A DNA stretch of 7,324 nt from Pseudomonadota bacterium (lineage in GTDB: Bacteria > Pseudomonadota > Alphaproteobacteria > Rhodospirillales > Rhodospirillaceae), in the NCBI GenBank assembly GCA_023396465.1, contig JAEWWF010000370.1, positions 1 through 7,324 on the forward strand. Reading direction: 5' to 3'. The notes under the pieces are model-generated. The model saw only the letters and a program-made list of their open reading frames with translations, did no database searches and was not told the origin of the DNA. This document shows positions 1 to 5,896 of the stretch, piece by piece (position 1 is the first letter of the stretch; each line of letters opens with the position of its first letter). A program made the translations under genes and the position numbers.

Positions 1-147
1 GAAGAGGCCATCGCCTACGCCCGTCACCAGGGCTACGACTACAAGGTGACCGAGCCCAAGGACCGGCGCGTGAAGCCCAAGGCTTACGCCGACAACTTCG
101 CCTACAGCAAGACGCCCGAGCCCTACCGCGTCAAACACAACGTCTGA
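1..147 (+). CDS. NDUFS4-like complex I accessory subunit (C-terminal fragment)
   Basis: Frame 1 is open from the window edge to a TGA stop, giving the last 48 residues of a protein whose start lies to the left. The fragment contains EEAIAYA, then a basic stretch with PKDRRVKPK, then AYADNFAY. This is the pattern at the C-terminus of the ETC complex I subunit conserved-region family (NDUFS4/AQDQ-like), small proteins that associate with the matrix or cytoplasmic arm of NADH:ubiquinone oxidoreductase in alphaproteobacteria and mitochondria. The final residues, TPEPYRVKHNV, do not look like the short tails I recall for this family, so the extreme C-terminus appears lineage-specific. A tRNA gene follows on the same strand after about 40 bases. 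The identification rests on the short YADNFA region and the preceding basic motif; the family is likely but the fragment is small. Confidence 0.75.
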   Translation, partial: EEAIAYARHQGYDYKVTEPKDRRVKPKAYADNFAYSKTPEPYRVKHNV

Positions 148-159
148 CGCCTTCGGGCG
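148..159 (+). other. UUCG tetraloop hairpin just after the stop codon
   Basis: CGCC-TTCG-GGCG begins at the first base after the TGA of the NDUFS4-like gene. It forms a 4-bp stem closed by an exceptionally stable cUUCGg tetraloop. No T-tract follows, so it is not a classical intrinsic terminator. It may stabilise the mRNA 3' end or mark processing between this transcript and the downstream tRNA. The fold is read directly from the sequence; the role is inferred. Confidence 0.35.
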
Positions 160-187
160 CCGGCCCCGCAGCGCCAGCGCCCGCGCG

Positions 188-264
188 GCGCCCTTAGCTC
201 AGCTGGATAGAGCATCCGCCTTCTAAGCGGACGGTCGCAGGTTCGAATCCTGCAGGGCGCGCCA
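188..264 (+). tRNA. tRNA-Arg (anticodon TCT), CCA encoded
   Basis: A complete cloverleaf can be drawn. The acceptor stem is GCGCCCT (188-194) with AGGGCGC (254-260). The D stem is GCTC/GAGC (197-200/210-213) with the GG of the D loop present. The anticodon stem is TCCGC/GCGGA (215-219/227-231) around loop CTTCTAA. The T stem is GCAGG/CCTGC (237-241/249-253) around TTCGAAT. All four stems are fully paired. The discriminator is G261 and the 3' CCA is encoded at 262-264. Anticodon bases 222-224 are TCT, which reads AGA (and AGG by wobble), so the charged amino acid is arginine. The gene lies between the complex I accessory gene and a small membrane protein on the same strand. Confidence 0.97.
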
Positions 265-345
265 TTTTCCAACCGCCGCCGCATTCAGCGTGGCTGCCCG
301 CTGGCGCCATCCGTCCGATCAGTAACGCCTTTCCGTTCCGACCAG

Positions 346-351
346 TATCAT
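346..351 (+). promoter_or_regulatory. possible -10 element upstream of the small membrane protein
   Basis: TATCAT matches the sigma-70 -10 consensus at five of six positions and lies about 40 bases before the likely start codon. No good -35 hexamer is visible 16-18 bases upstream (the region reads GTAACGC). This is a weak candidate based on one hexamer; transcription could equally read through from the tRNA. Confidence 0.22.
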
Positions 352-391
352 CGGGGTTCCCCACTCCTCCGCTCCGGCCGGGAGGTTGATG

Positions 392-883
392 ATGCAGGAC
401 GACGAACTGAAGCGATTTCTGAAAGACGAATATCTGAAGCTGCAAGACAGTTACGACAGCTTCGACCACCGGGCCCTCACCATCAAGGGATGGATCAGCG
501 CCGGCTCCGCGGCCGCCATTGCCCTGTCGTTCGACGCATCCGGCGAGATCAGGCACGGCATCCTGCTGTCGTTGATCGCCCTGTCCGTCACCTTCTGGTA
601 TCTCGAAGCCCGATGGAAGACGTTTCAGTGGGCCCTGCGAGGCCGAATAAAGTACATCGAACAGTGCTTCAGGGGTGAGGGCAACGGCCTGAAGGACGTC
701 CATCCGCTGCAAATCCACAGCCACTGGAACCAGACCGAGCCTCCCAAGCCCGGCGCGGTGGTCCAGGGGCCGAGGGACAAGAACAAGCTTGCCCGAACGA
801 TGGAAGCGTTACGGGAAGACTTCGTCATGCTTCCCTACATCGTTGTCATCATCCTCTGCGCCGTTCTTCTTGTCACGGCATAG
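392..883 (+). CDS. Hypothetical three-helix membrane protein
   Basis: Unrecognised protein of 163 residues. GGAGG at 381-385 lies 6 bases before the ATG at 392, so that start is preferred over the in-frame ATG at 389 (3 bases) and TTG at 386 (no spacer). The N-terminus (residues 1-30) is charged and helical, with EYLKLQDSYDSFDHR. It is followed by hydrophobic segments at about 34-49 and 56-70, the motif FWYLEARWKTFQ, an amphipathic basic stretch with RIKYIEQCF, and a polar loop rich in proline and charge at about 95-143. A third hydrophobic helix (about 144-162) ends the protein. The layout recalls small uncharacterised membrane proteins sometimes found in accessory regions, but no named family can be assigned. 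Codon use differs from the neighbours (ATA, TTA, CGA and AGG codons), and 421-480 is only 32/60 G+C. Likely a real gene that was horizontally acquired; function unknown. Confidence 0.72.
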   Translation: MQDDELKRFLKDEYLKLQDSYDSFDHRALTIKGWISAGSAAAIALSFDASGEIRHGILLSLIALSVTFWYLEARWKTFQWALRGRIKYIEQCFRGEGNGLKDVHPLQIHSHWNQTEPPKPGAVVQGPRDKNKLARTMEALREDFVMLPYIVVIILCAVLLVTA

Positions 884-987
884 AACATGCCAGCCACCTG
901 TCGCCTTGCCACCGCCTTGCAGGAAAGCGTCCAGTCTGGTATCCGGCCCTGCAACCCTTGGCGCCCGGTCCGCGTTCCGTGTCGGAT

Positions 988-1004
988 CAGCCGCTTAGCG
1001 GCTG
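988..1004 (+). other. 7-bp hairpin before the dCache gene
   Basis: CAGCCGC-TTA-GCGGCTG is a perfect 7-bp inverted repeat with a 3-base loop. It ends one base before the purine-rich GGGAGGG (1006-1012), which probably acts as the ribosome binding site of the next gene. There is no T-run behind it, so a terminator for the preceding gene is unlikely. A role in modulating translation or in a protein-binding operator is possible. The rest of the 884-1024 spacer shows only a poor promoter-like pair (TTGCAG at 917, TATCCG at 940, 17-base spacer). Confidence 0.35.
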
Positions 1005-1024
1005 CGGGAGGGTAAACAGGCAGA

Positions 1025-2029
1025 ATGCTACGCTTCAGGAAATCAGAATCGTCGGAGGCATCCCCACGCGAGCGTCCCGTCTATGCGTTTGACCTGCCGG
1101 ACGAGGAACCTCGCTTTGCCGTCAAGCGCTGGCTGGCGATTTTCGCGGTGGCCGTGGTGACCCTGGGTATCGTCGGGCATGTCACCTACGTCCGCGAGAA
1201 CACCTTCGCGGCCGCCCGCTCCCAGGGCCTGATCGCCGCCAATCTGCTGGCCCAGAACTCCGCCCGCCTGTTCGATCTGGCGGAATATCTCGCCATCGAC
1301 ACCGTCAACCGGGTGGCCGGACGCTCCCTTGAGGATATCGCCGCCGACGATGCCCTATGGCGGGCCCTGAACGCCACCATCGACCGCTTTCCCTATGTCA
1401 GTGCCGTCACTCTGGTGGACACCGAGGGCACCGTCCGCCTGACGACACTGGAATTTCCGCCACCGCAGATGAACGTGCTCGACCGCGACTACGTAACCGG
1501 CCATCTCAACCGACGGGCCGACGCCCCGGAGGAGAGCCTGGTCAGCCGCCCGATCTTCGGCCCGCTGGCGAAACGGCCGGTGTTCTTCGTCAGCCGCCCC
1601 TGGCATGGACCTGACGGCAGCCTGCTCGGGGTGGTGGCGGTTTCCCTGCGCAGCGACTATTTCCAGAGCTTCCTGGAAACCTTCAAGCTGCCCTATACCC
1701 CCACCCTGCAACTGGTTCGCCAGCATGACGGAGCCATCATCGTGCGGGAGCCGGGAGGGGCCGTGGTTGATATCGAGCATGTTCCCGAGCTGGTGGCGGC
1801 CACCGTCACCGCTGGCCGCCTCACCCAACCGCTGGAAACTCCGCAGGCGCTCATCACCGTGCAACGGCTGCCGCAGTGGCCGGTCCACGCGGTGGTCAGC
1901 TTCGACCGCGAGGCGGTGGAGCAGTCGTGGAAATCGGCGGCGGTAGACTTCGTGGTCATCGGCGCCGTCGCCATTGCCGCGCTCATCGCCCTGGCGGCGC
2001 TGGTGCCCGGCCGCCGGCCGTTCCACTAA
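1025..2029 (+). CDS. Membrane protein with periplasmic dCache/PDC sensor region, no output domain
   Basis: 334 residues. A polar cytoplasmic N-terminus is followed by a membrane helix at about 36-56, a periplasmic region at about 57-304 and a second helix at about 305-327. The protein then stops after a few residues (PGRRPFH). The periplasmic part has the order seen in PDC/dCache sensors of diguanylate cyclases and histidine kinases: a long helix rich in Ala and Arg after TM1, VSAVTLVDTEG (125-135), DRDYVTGH (153-160), SRPIFGP (174-180), then HGPDGSLLGVVAVSLRSDYF (194-213) and a second lobe with VRQHDGAIIVREP (231-243). Such domains bind small ligands and signal across the membrane. Here no HAMP, GGDEF, kinase or methyl-accepting domain follows. 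The start is ATG 1025, with GGGAGGG 12 bases upstream, a rather long spacer. It may act through a partner protein or be a remnant of a longer sensor; the ligand is unknown. Confidence 0.85.
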   Translation: MLRFRKSESSEASPRERPVYAFDLPDEEPRFAVKRWLAIFAVAVVTLGIVGHVTYVRENTFAAARSQGLIAANLLAQNSARLFDLAEYLAIDTVNRVAGRSLEDIAADDALWRALNATIDRFPYVSAVTLVDTEGTVRLTTLEFPPPQMNVLDRDYVTGHLNRRADAPEESLVSRPIFGPLAKRPVFFVSRPWHGPDGSLLGVVAVSLRSDYFQSFLETFKLPYTPTLQLVRQHDGAIIVREPGGAVVDIEHVPELVAATVTAGRLTQPLETPQALITVQRLPQWPVHAVVSFDREAVEQSWKSAAVDFVVIGAVAIAALIALAALVPGRRPFH

Positions 2030-2104
2030 TCATCATCCGACGTCATGCGGCGCGGAGAAATGACCCGGCGCTCCCGACGGACACCGGGCCACGCTGCCGT
2101 CAGG
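2030..2104. other. Convergent spacer with interleaved inverted repeats
   Basis: This short gap separates the ends of the dCache gene (plus strand) and bioB (minus strand), so transcripts from both sides should end near here. CCCGG (2064-2068) pairs with CCGGG (2084-2088), and GACGG (2076-2080) pairs with CCGTC (2097-2101). The two pairs interlock, so they are either alternatives or a pseudoknot. Loops are long (about 15 bases) and there is no convincing T-tract on either strand. It may serve as a weak or Rho-dependent termination region; the evidence is only the repeats and the convergent layout. Confidence 0.25.
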
Positions 2105-3133
2105 TCACTGCCGCTCCGGCTGCATGCCGAGCTTGGCCATCAGCGCCAGATCGCGGTTCTCTTCCGGGTTTTCCGTCGTCAGCAGACGGTCGCCGTAGAA
2201 GATGGAGTTGGCACCGGCGAAGAAGGCCAGCGCCTGCGCCTCGTCCGACAGGCCGCCACGGCCGGCCGACAGCCGCACCCGCGCCTTCGGCATGCAGATG
2301 CGGGCGACGGCGATGGTGCGCACCCACTCCAGCACGTCCAACTGCGCCCCCTGGTTGCCGAGCGGCGTGCCGGCGATGGGCACCAGCATGTTGATGGGCA
2401 CGCTTTCGGGATAAGGCTCCAGGTTCGCCAGCGCCTCGATCAGGCCGGCGCGGTCGCTGCGGCTCTCGCCCATGCCGATGATGCCGCCGGAACAGACGTT
2501 CATGCCGACGGCGCGGACATTGGCGATGGTGTCCAGACGGTCCTGGAAGGTGCGGGTGGTGACCACTTCCTCGTAATACTCCGGCGAGGTGTCGAGGTTG
2601 TGGTTGTAGTAATCAAGCCCCGCCTCCTTCAGCCGCGCCGCCTGGGTCGGCGTCAGCATGCCAAGCGTCATGCAGGTTTGCAGGCCGAGGCCCTTGACGT
2701 CGGAGACGATCTCGCACAGGGCGTCGAGGTCGCGGTCCTTCAGCTCGCGCCAGGCCGCACCCATGCAGAACCGCCCTGCCCCGGCCGACTTGGCGACTTC
2801 CGCCTTGGACAGGATCTCCTGCTTCAGCATCAGCTTGGAGGCCTTGACGCCGGTGGAGTATTCCGACGACTGTGAGCAGTACTTGCAGTTTTCCGCGCAG
2901 CCGCCGGTCTTGATGTTGATCAGCGTCGACAGCTGGATGCGGTTGGCGTCGAAGTTGCGGCGGTGAACCTCGTGCGCCTTGGCCAGCAGGTCCATGAACG
3001 GCAGCTCGAACAGGGCGAGGATGCCCTCCCGGCTCCAGCGGGCGGCGTCGGCTTCGCCCGTGCCGGCGGCGGGACCGCAGCAGGACGAGGAGGCGGCGGG
3101 CGCGGCGCGGTCGAGCGCGGCGGCGTCGGTCAT
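2105..3133 (-). CDS. bioB: Biotin synthase BioB
   Basis: Radical SAM enzyme that inserts sulfur into dethiobiotin to form biotin, the last step of the pathway, in the cytoplasm. The 342-residue product has the radical-SAM cluster motif CAENCKYC (Cys79, Cys83, Cys86). The ligands expected for the sacrificial [2Fe-2S] cluster are also present: Cys123 (GRFCMGAAWR), Cys154 (LQTCMTLGML), Cys214 (MNVCSGGIIGMGE) and Arg287 in VRLSAGR. NLDTSPEYY and GANSIFYGDRLLTT are also classic BioB segments. The protein is about 26 residues longer at the N-terminus than E. coli BioB, and this extension contains an adjacent Cys pair (18-19). No alternative start fits, since the next Met is residue 47, inside the conserved region. 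A GGAG lies 10 bases before the ATG, within the end of bioA, from which it is separated by only 2 bases. It is the last gene of the operon. Confidence 0.98.
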   Translation of the reverse strand: MTDAAALDRAAPAASSSCCGPAAGTGEADAARWSREGILALFELPFMDLLAKAHEVHRRNFDANRIQLSTLINIKTGGCAENCKYCSQSSEYSTGVKASKLMLKQEILSKAEVAKSAGAGRFCMGAAWRELKDRDLDALCEIVSDVKGLGLQTCMTLGMLTPTQAARLKEAGLDYYNHNLDTSPEYYEEVVTTRTFQDRLDTIANVRAVGMNVCSGGIIGMGESRSDRAGLIEALANLEPYPESVPINMLVPIAGTPLGNQGAQLDVLEWVRTIAVARICMPKARVRLSAGRGGLSDEAQALAFFAGANSIFYGDRLLTTENPEENRDLALMAKLGMQPERQ

Positions 3134-3135
3134 GG

Positions 3136-4506
3136 TCAGGGCACTCCGAGGGATTGAGAGGCGGGGGAAGTCAGGCCGTCGCCGGCGGCGGCCAGATCGT
3201 CGAGCGCGCGGGCGATGCCGTCCCAGGCGCGGTGCAGCTGATCGTCGCTCAGGCAGTAGGGCGGCAGCAGGTAGACGACGTTGCCGAGCGGCCGGATCAG
3301 CAGCCCGTCGCGCCCGAAGCTCTGCCGCAGGCGGGGGCCGACGGCGGCGGCATAGCCGCTGTCGCCGCCCGCCACCTCCACGTCCAGCGCCGCGATGGTG
3401 CCCTGCAGGCGCGGCCGCCGCACCAGCGCATGGTCCGCCAGCGCCGCCAGACGGTCGGCATGGATGGCGCCGATGCGGGCGCGGGCGGCGGTGCAGGCAT
3501 CATCCAGCAGCAGGTCGAGGCTCGCCAGCGCCGCCGCACAGCCGAGCGGATTGGCGGTGAAGGAATGGCCGTGCAGGAAGGCGCGGTCGACGCGCTCGTC
3601 CAGGAAGGCGTCATGGATGGCGGTGGTGGTGACGGTCACCGCCATGGGCAGGAAGCCGCCGGTCAGACCCTTGGACAGGCAGACGAAATCCGGCTCCACC
3701 CTGGCGCCGAGGCAGGCGAACAGCTCGCCGGTGCGGCCGAAGCCGGTCATCACCTCGTCGAAGATCACCAGCACGCCGTGGGCGCGCAGGCGCTCCACCA
3801 CGCCGCGCAGGAACTGCGGCCGGTGCATGCGCATGCCGCAGGCGCCCTGCACCAGCGGCTCGATCAGGGCGGCGATGGTGGTGGCGCCGTGCTCGGCCAG
3901 ATGGCGGTCGAGGGCGGCCAGCGCCTCCGCCTCGCGCGCCTCCACCGCCGCATCGCCCTGCCAGGTGGCGGCGACCGGCAGGATGTCCACCGGGAACAGC
4001 ATCTCCTGCCAGGCGGTGAAGAAGCGGCTCGACACCCCGGCCGACATGGCGCCAACGGTATCGCCGTGATAGCCGCCGTCGAAGGCGAGGAAGCGGTTGC
4101 GCTGCCCGTCGCCGCGGTTGCGGCAGTACTGCAGGGCGATCTTCATCGCCACTTCGACCGCCGTCGAGCCATTGTCGGAGAAGAACACCCGGTCGAGCCC
4201 GCCGGGCAGCAGCGCCGCCAGCCGCGACGCCAGCCGCACCGCCGGCTCGTGGGTGGTGCCGGCGAAGATCACCTGCTCCAGCCGCGCCGCCTGAGTGGCG
4301 ATGGCCTCCACCAGCGCCGGGTGGGCGTGGCCGTGCAGGTTCACCCACCACGAGGAAATCAGGTCGAGCACCTGCCGCCCGTCCATGTCCTCCAGCACCG
4401 CCCCGTGCGCCCGGCGCACCACCACCGGCTCCGGCGCCGTGTGGGCCTGGGTGAAGGGGTGCCAGACGTGGGCGCGGTCGAGGCGCAGAAGCTCGTCGCG
4501 GGTCAT
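3136..4506 (-). CDS. bioA: Adenosylmethionine-8-amino-7-oxononanoate aminotransferase BioA
   Basis: PLP-dependent class III aminotransferase that converts KAPA to 7,8-diaminopelargonate using S-adenosylmethionine as the amino donor. The 456-residue product has VWHPFTQ near the N-terminus and SSWWVNLHGH with Trp53-Trp54. The phosphate-binding segment is DNGSTAVEVAMK (111-122), followed by GGYHGDT with Tyr146 and IEPLVQGACGMRMH. IFDEVMTGFGRTG carries the PLP-ring Asp250, and LSKGLTGG carries the Schiff-base Lys279. GHSFTANPLGCAAA and LIRPLGNVVYLLPPY, with the probable substrate-carboxylate Arg405, follow. E. coli BioA has Tyr17 in HPYT; this protein has Phe18 there. It is somewhat longer than E. 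coli BioA (429), partly through a Ser/Ala-rich C-terminal tail. The ATG overlaps the bioD stop (ATGA, 4 bases), and a GGAG lies 11 bases upstream. bioB follows after 2 bases. Confidence 0.98.
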   Translation of the reverse strand: MTRDELLRLDRAHVWHPFTQAHTAPEPVVVRRAHGAVLEDMDGRQVLDLISSWWVNLHGHAHPALVEAIATQAARLEQVIFAGTTHEPAVRLASRLAALLPGGLDRVFFSDNGSTAVEVAMKIALQYCRNRGDGQRNRFLAFDGGYHGDTVGAMSAGVSSRFFTAWQEMLFPVDILPVAATWQGDAAVEAREAEALAALDRHLAEHGATTIAALIEPLVQGACGMRMHRPQFLRGVVERLRAHGVLVIFDEVMTGFGRTGELFACLGARVEPDFVCLSKGLTGGFLPMAVTVTTTAIHDAFLDERVDRAFLHGHSFTANPLGCAAALASLDLLLDDACTAARARIGAIHADRLAALADHALVRRPRLQGTIAALDVEVAGGDSGYAAAVGPRLRQSFGRDGLLIRPLGNVVYLLPPYCLSDDQLHRAWDGIARALDDLAAAGDGLTSPASQSLGVP

Positions 4507-5132
4507 CGGCGGAGCGGCTCCAGGGTGAGGCGGCGGGCGAGATCGGCGATGGCGGCCGGGGTGAGCGGCGACACATGCGGCAACTCGCCCAGGATGGTGG
4601 CGCCGCCGAAGCGGATGATGGCGTCACGGTTGCGCGGGTTAGGCGGCCCCATCAGGATGACGCCGGCGCACGGCAGGTCGCGGCGGGCCAGGGCCTCCAG
4701 GGTCAGCAGCGTGTGGTTGATGGTGCCGAGGCCGGAACGCGCCACCACCACCACCGGCAGGGCCAGCCGCGCCATCAGGTCGGCCATGGTCTCGGTGGCG
4801 GTCAGCGGCACCAGCAGGCCGCCCGCCCCTTCCACCACCACCGGCCGCGCACGCAGCGGCAGGCGCAGCGCCGCGAGGTCGAGCACCGCCCCTTCCTCCG
4901 CCGCCGCCTGATCGGGGCTGAGCGGCGCGCGGTACGCAAACACCGTCGGCACGATGCGGTCGGGCGTCAGCTCCGCCAGGGCGGCGACGGTGCCGGCGTC
5001 CCCTTCCGGCAGGTCGGCGGTGCCGCTCTGCACCGGCTTCCAGTAGTCGGCATCCAGCGCCCGCACCAGGGCGGCGGCGGCCACCGTCTTGCCGACGTCG
5101 GTATCCGTGCCGGTGACGAAAATTCCTTTCAT
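4503..5132 (-). CDS. bioD: Dethiobiotin synthetase BioD
   Basis: ATP-dependent carboxylase that closes the ureido ring of 7,8-diaminopelargonate with CO2 to give dethiobiotin. The 209-residue product opens with MKGIFVTGTDTDVGKT, the diagnostic BioD P-loop (residues 8-16, Lys15). KPVQSG follows (Lys32, Ser36, substrate and phosphate contacts), then GDAG with the probable Mg2+ ligand Asp45. VEGAGGLLVPL (Glu101) and SGLGTINHTLLTLEAL (133-148) complete the pattern. The length is close to the usual 210-230. Two adjacent starts exist: GTG at 5135 and ATG at 5132. The ATG is preferred because it gives the family-typical N-terminus and overlaps the bioC stop as TGATG, with GGAAG 8 bases upstream. The GTG would add one residue and also gives a 4-base overlap. 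The stop overlaps the bioA start. Confidence 0.97.
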   Translation of the reverse strand: MKGIFVTGTDTDVGKTVAAAALVRALDADYWKPVQSGTADLPEGDAGTVAALAELTPDRIVPTVFAYRAPLSPDQAAAEEGAVLDLAALRLPLRARPVVVEGAGGLLVPLTATETMADLMARLALPVVVVARSGLGTINHTLLTLEALARRDLPCAGVILMGPPNPRNRDAIIRFGGATILGELPHVSPLTPAAIADLARRLTLEPLRR

Positions 5133-5896
5133 CACAGCGGCTTCCGGCGTAGGGCGAAGAGCACGTGATACGTCATGTAGACCTGCCCGTCGGGCTGTTC
5201 CAGCTGCCGCAGCACCCGCCGCAGCTGGCCCGCCGACAGCGGTGCCTGATCGGCGGCGCGGGTATGGGCGCCGATGGCCTTGAGGTCGCGCAGGAAGGCA
5301 TGGCCGGAGGCGCTGGCGATCACCGGCGACAGGTCCTCGACGCTGCTGCCCGGCCCCATCATGGCGGCGAGTCCGGCGGCATCGGGATAGGGCCGCTCAT
5401 GGGGCGCCACGTCTGCGCTGCGGCAGGCGGCATGCCATTCGCGGAAGGTGTCGCGGCCAAGGGTGGCGACCGCCATCCAGCCACCCGGCCGGACGCAGGC
5501 GAACAGGCGGTCGAGGGCGCCGGCCAGATCGTCGAACCACTGCGCCGCCAGACTGGTGCAGACGAGGTCGAAGCGGTCGGCCGGAGCGTCGGGATGCTCA
5601 CCGTCCATGACGTGAGTGGAGACGCCGGGCAGGCCGCGCGCCGCGCAGGCGGCGACCATGCCGGGGGCGATGTCGGTGGCCAGCACGCGCGGTTCCTGCA
5701 GACGGTCGACCAGCGAGGCGGTGAGGAAGCCGGTGCCGCAGCCCACCTCCAGCACCCGCGCGCCCGGCGGCAGGGGCAGGCCGGAGATGCGCACGGCCAG
5801 ATCGTCGGCCACCATGCGCTGGACGCGGGCGGCGGCGTCATAGGTGTCGGCGGCGGCATCGAAGCGGGCGGCCACCCGCTGCTTCCAGCTACTCAT
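5132..5896 (-). CDS. bioC: Malonyl-[ACP] O-methyltransferase BioC
   Basis: SAM-dependent methyltransferase that masks the free carboxyl of malonyl-ACP, letting the fatty acid synthesis machinery extend it to pimeloyl-ACP methyl ester. The 254-residue product is the normal size for the family. It begins with a BioC-like helix (WKQRVAARFDAAADTYDAAARVQ, read as two adjoining parts). Next come motif I, VLEVGCGTGFLT (48-59), the acidic SAM-ribose position Asp75 in ATDIAPGM, MDGEHPD, and FDLVCTSLAAQWFDD (109-123), typical of BioC. VRPGGWMAVATLG and HAFLRDLKAIGAHT follow. The frame is open further upstream to 5983, but that part is proline-rich and overlaps the hydrolase gene. ATG 5896 gives the expected N-terminus and an 8-base overlap with the upstream stop. 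GGAGG lies 12 bases before the ATG, a long spacing that suggests reliance on coupling. Confidence 0.95.
   Translation of the reverse strand: MSSWKQRVAARFDAAADTYDAAARVQRMVADDLAVRISGLPLPPGARVLEVGCGTGFLTASLVDRLQEPRVLATDIAPGMVAACAARGLPGVSTHVMDGEHPDAPADRFDLVCTSLAAQWFDDLAGALDRLFACVRPGGWMAVATLGRDTFREWHAACRSADVAPHERPYPDAAGLAAMMGPGSSVEDLSPVIASASGHAFLRDLKAIGAHTRAADQAPLSAGQLRRVLRQLEQPDGQVYMTYHVLFALRRKPL

Noticed and set aside
188..264. tRNA-Arg as an active attachment site of a genomic island
   Set aside because: No copy of the tRNA 3' end and no integrase or phage gene was seen in the window, so only the neighbouring gene's composition hints at transfer.
194..724. Minus-strand open frame of 176 codons ending in ARPAGFEPATVRLEGGCSIQLS-like sequence
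   Set aside because: The C-terminal part is the antisense translation of the tRNA gene, a well-known annotation artefact, and the rest is antisense to the small membrane protein, which has a good ribosome binding site.
917..945. TTGCAG / TATCCG pair as a sigma-70 promoter for the dCache gene
   Set aside because: The 17-base spacing is right, but each hexamer matches the consensus at only three positions, which is expected by chance.
3611..4627. Minus-strand frame of 338 codons overlapping bioA in another frame
   Set aside because: Arg/Ala/Gly/Pro-rich shadow with no domain signature; bioA in the other frame is unambiguous.
3154..4911. Very long plus-strand open frame (585 codons) opposite bioA and bioD
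   Set aside because: The translation is low-complexity and rich in Gly, Ala, Arg, Gln and His, as expected from antisense of GC-rich genes. The opposite strand encodes clear BioA and BioD with all catalytic residues.
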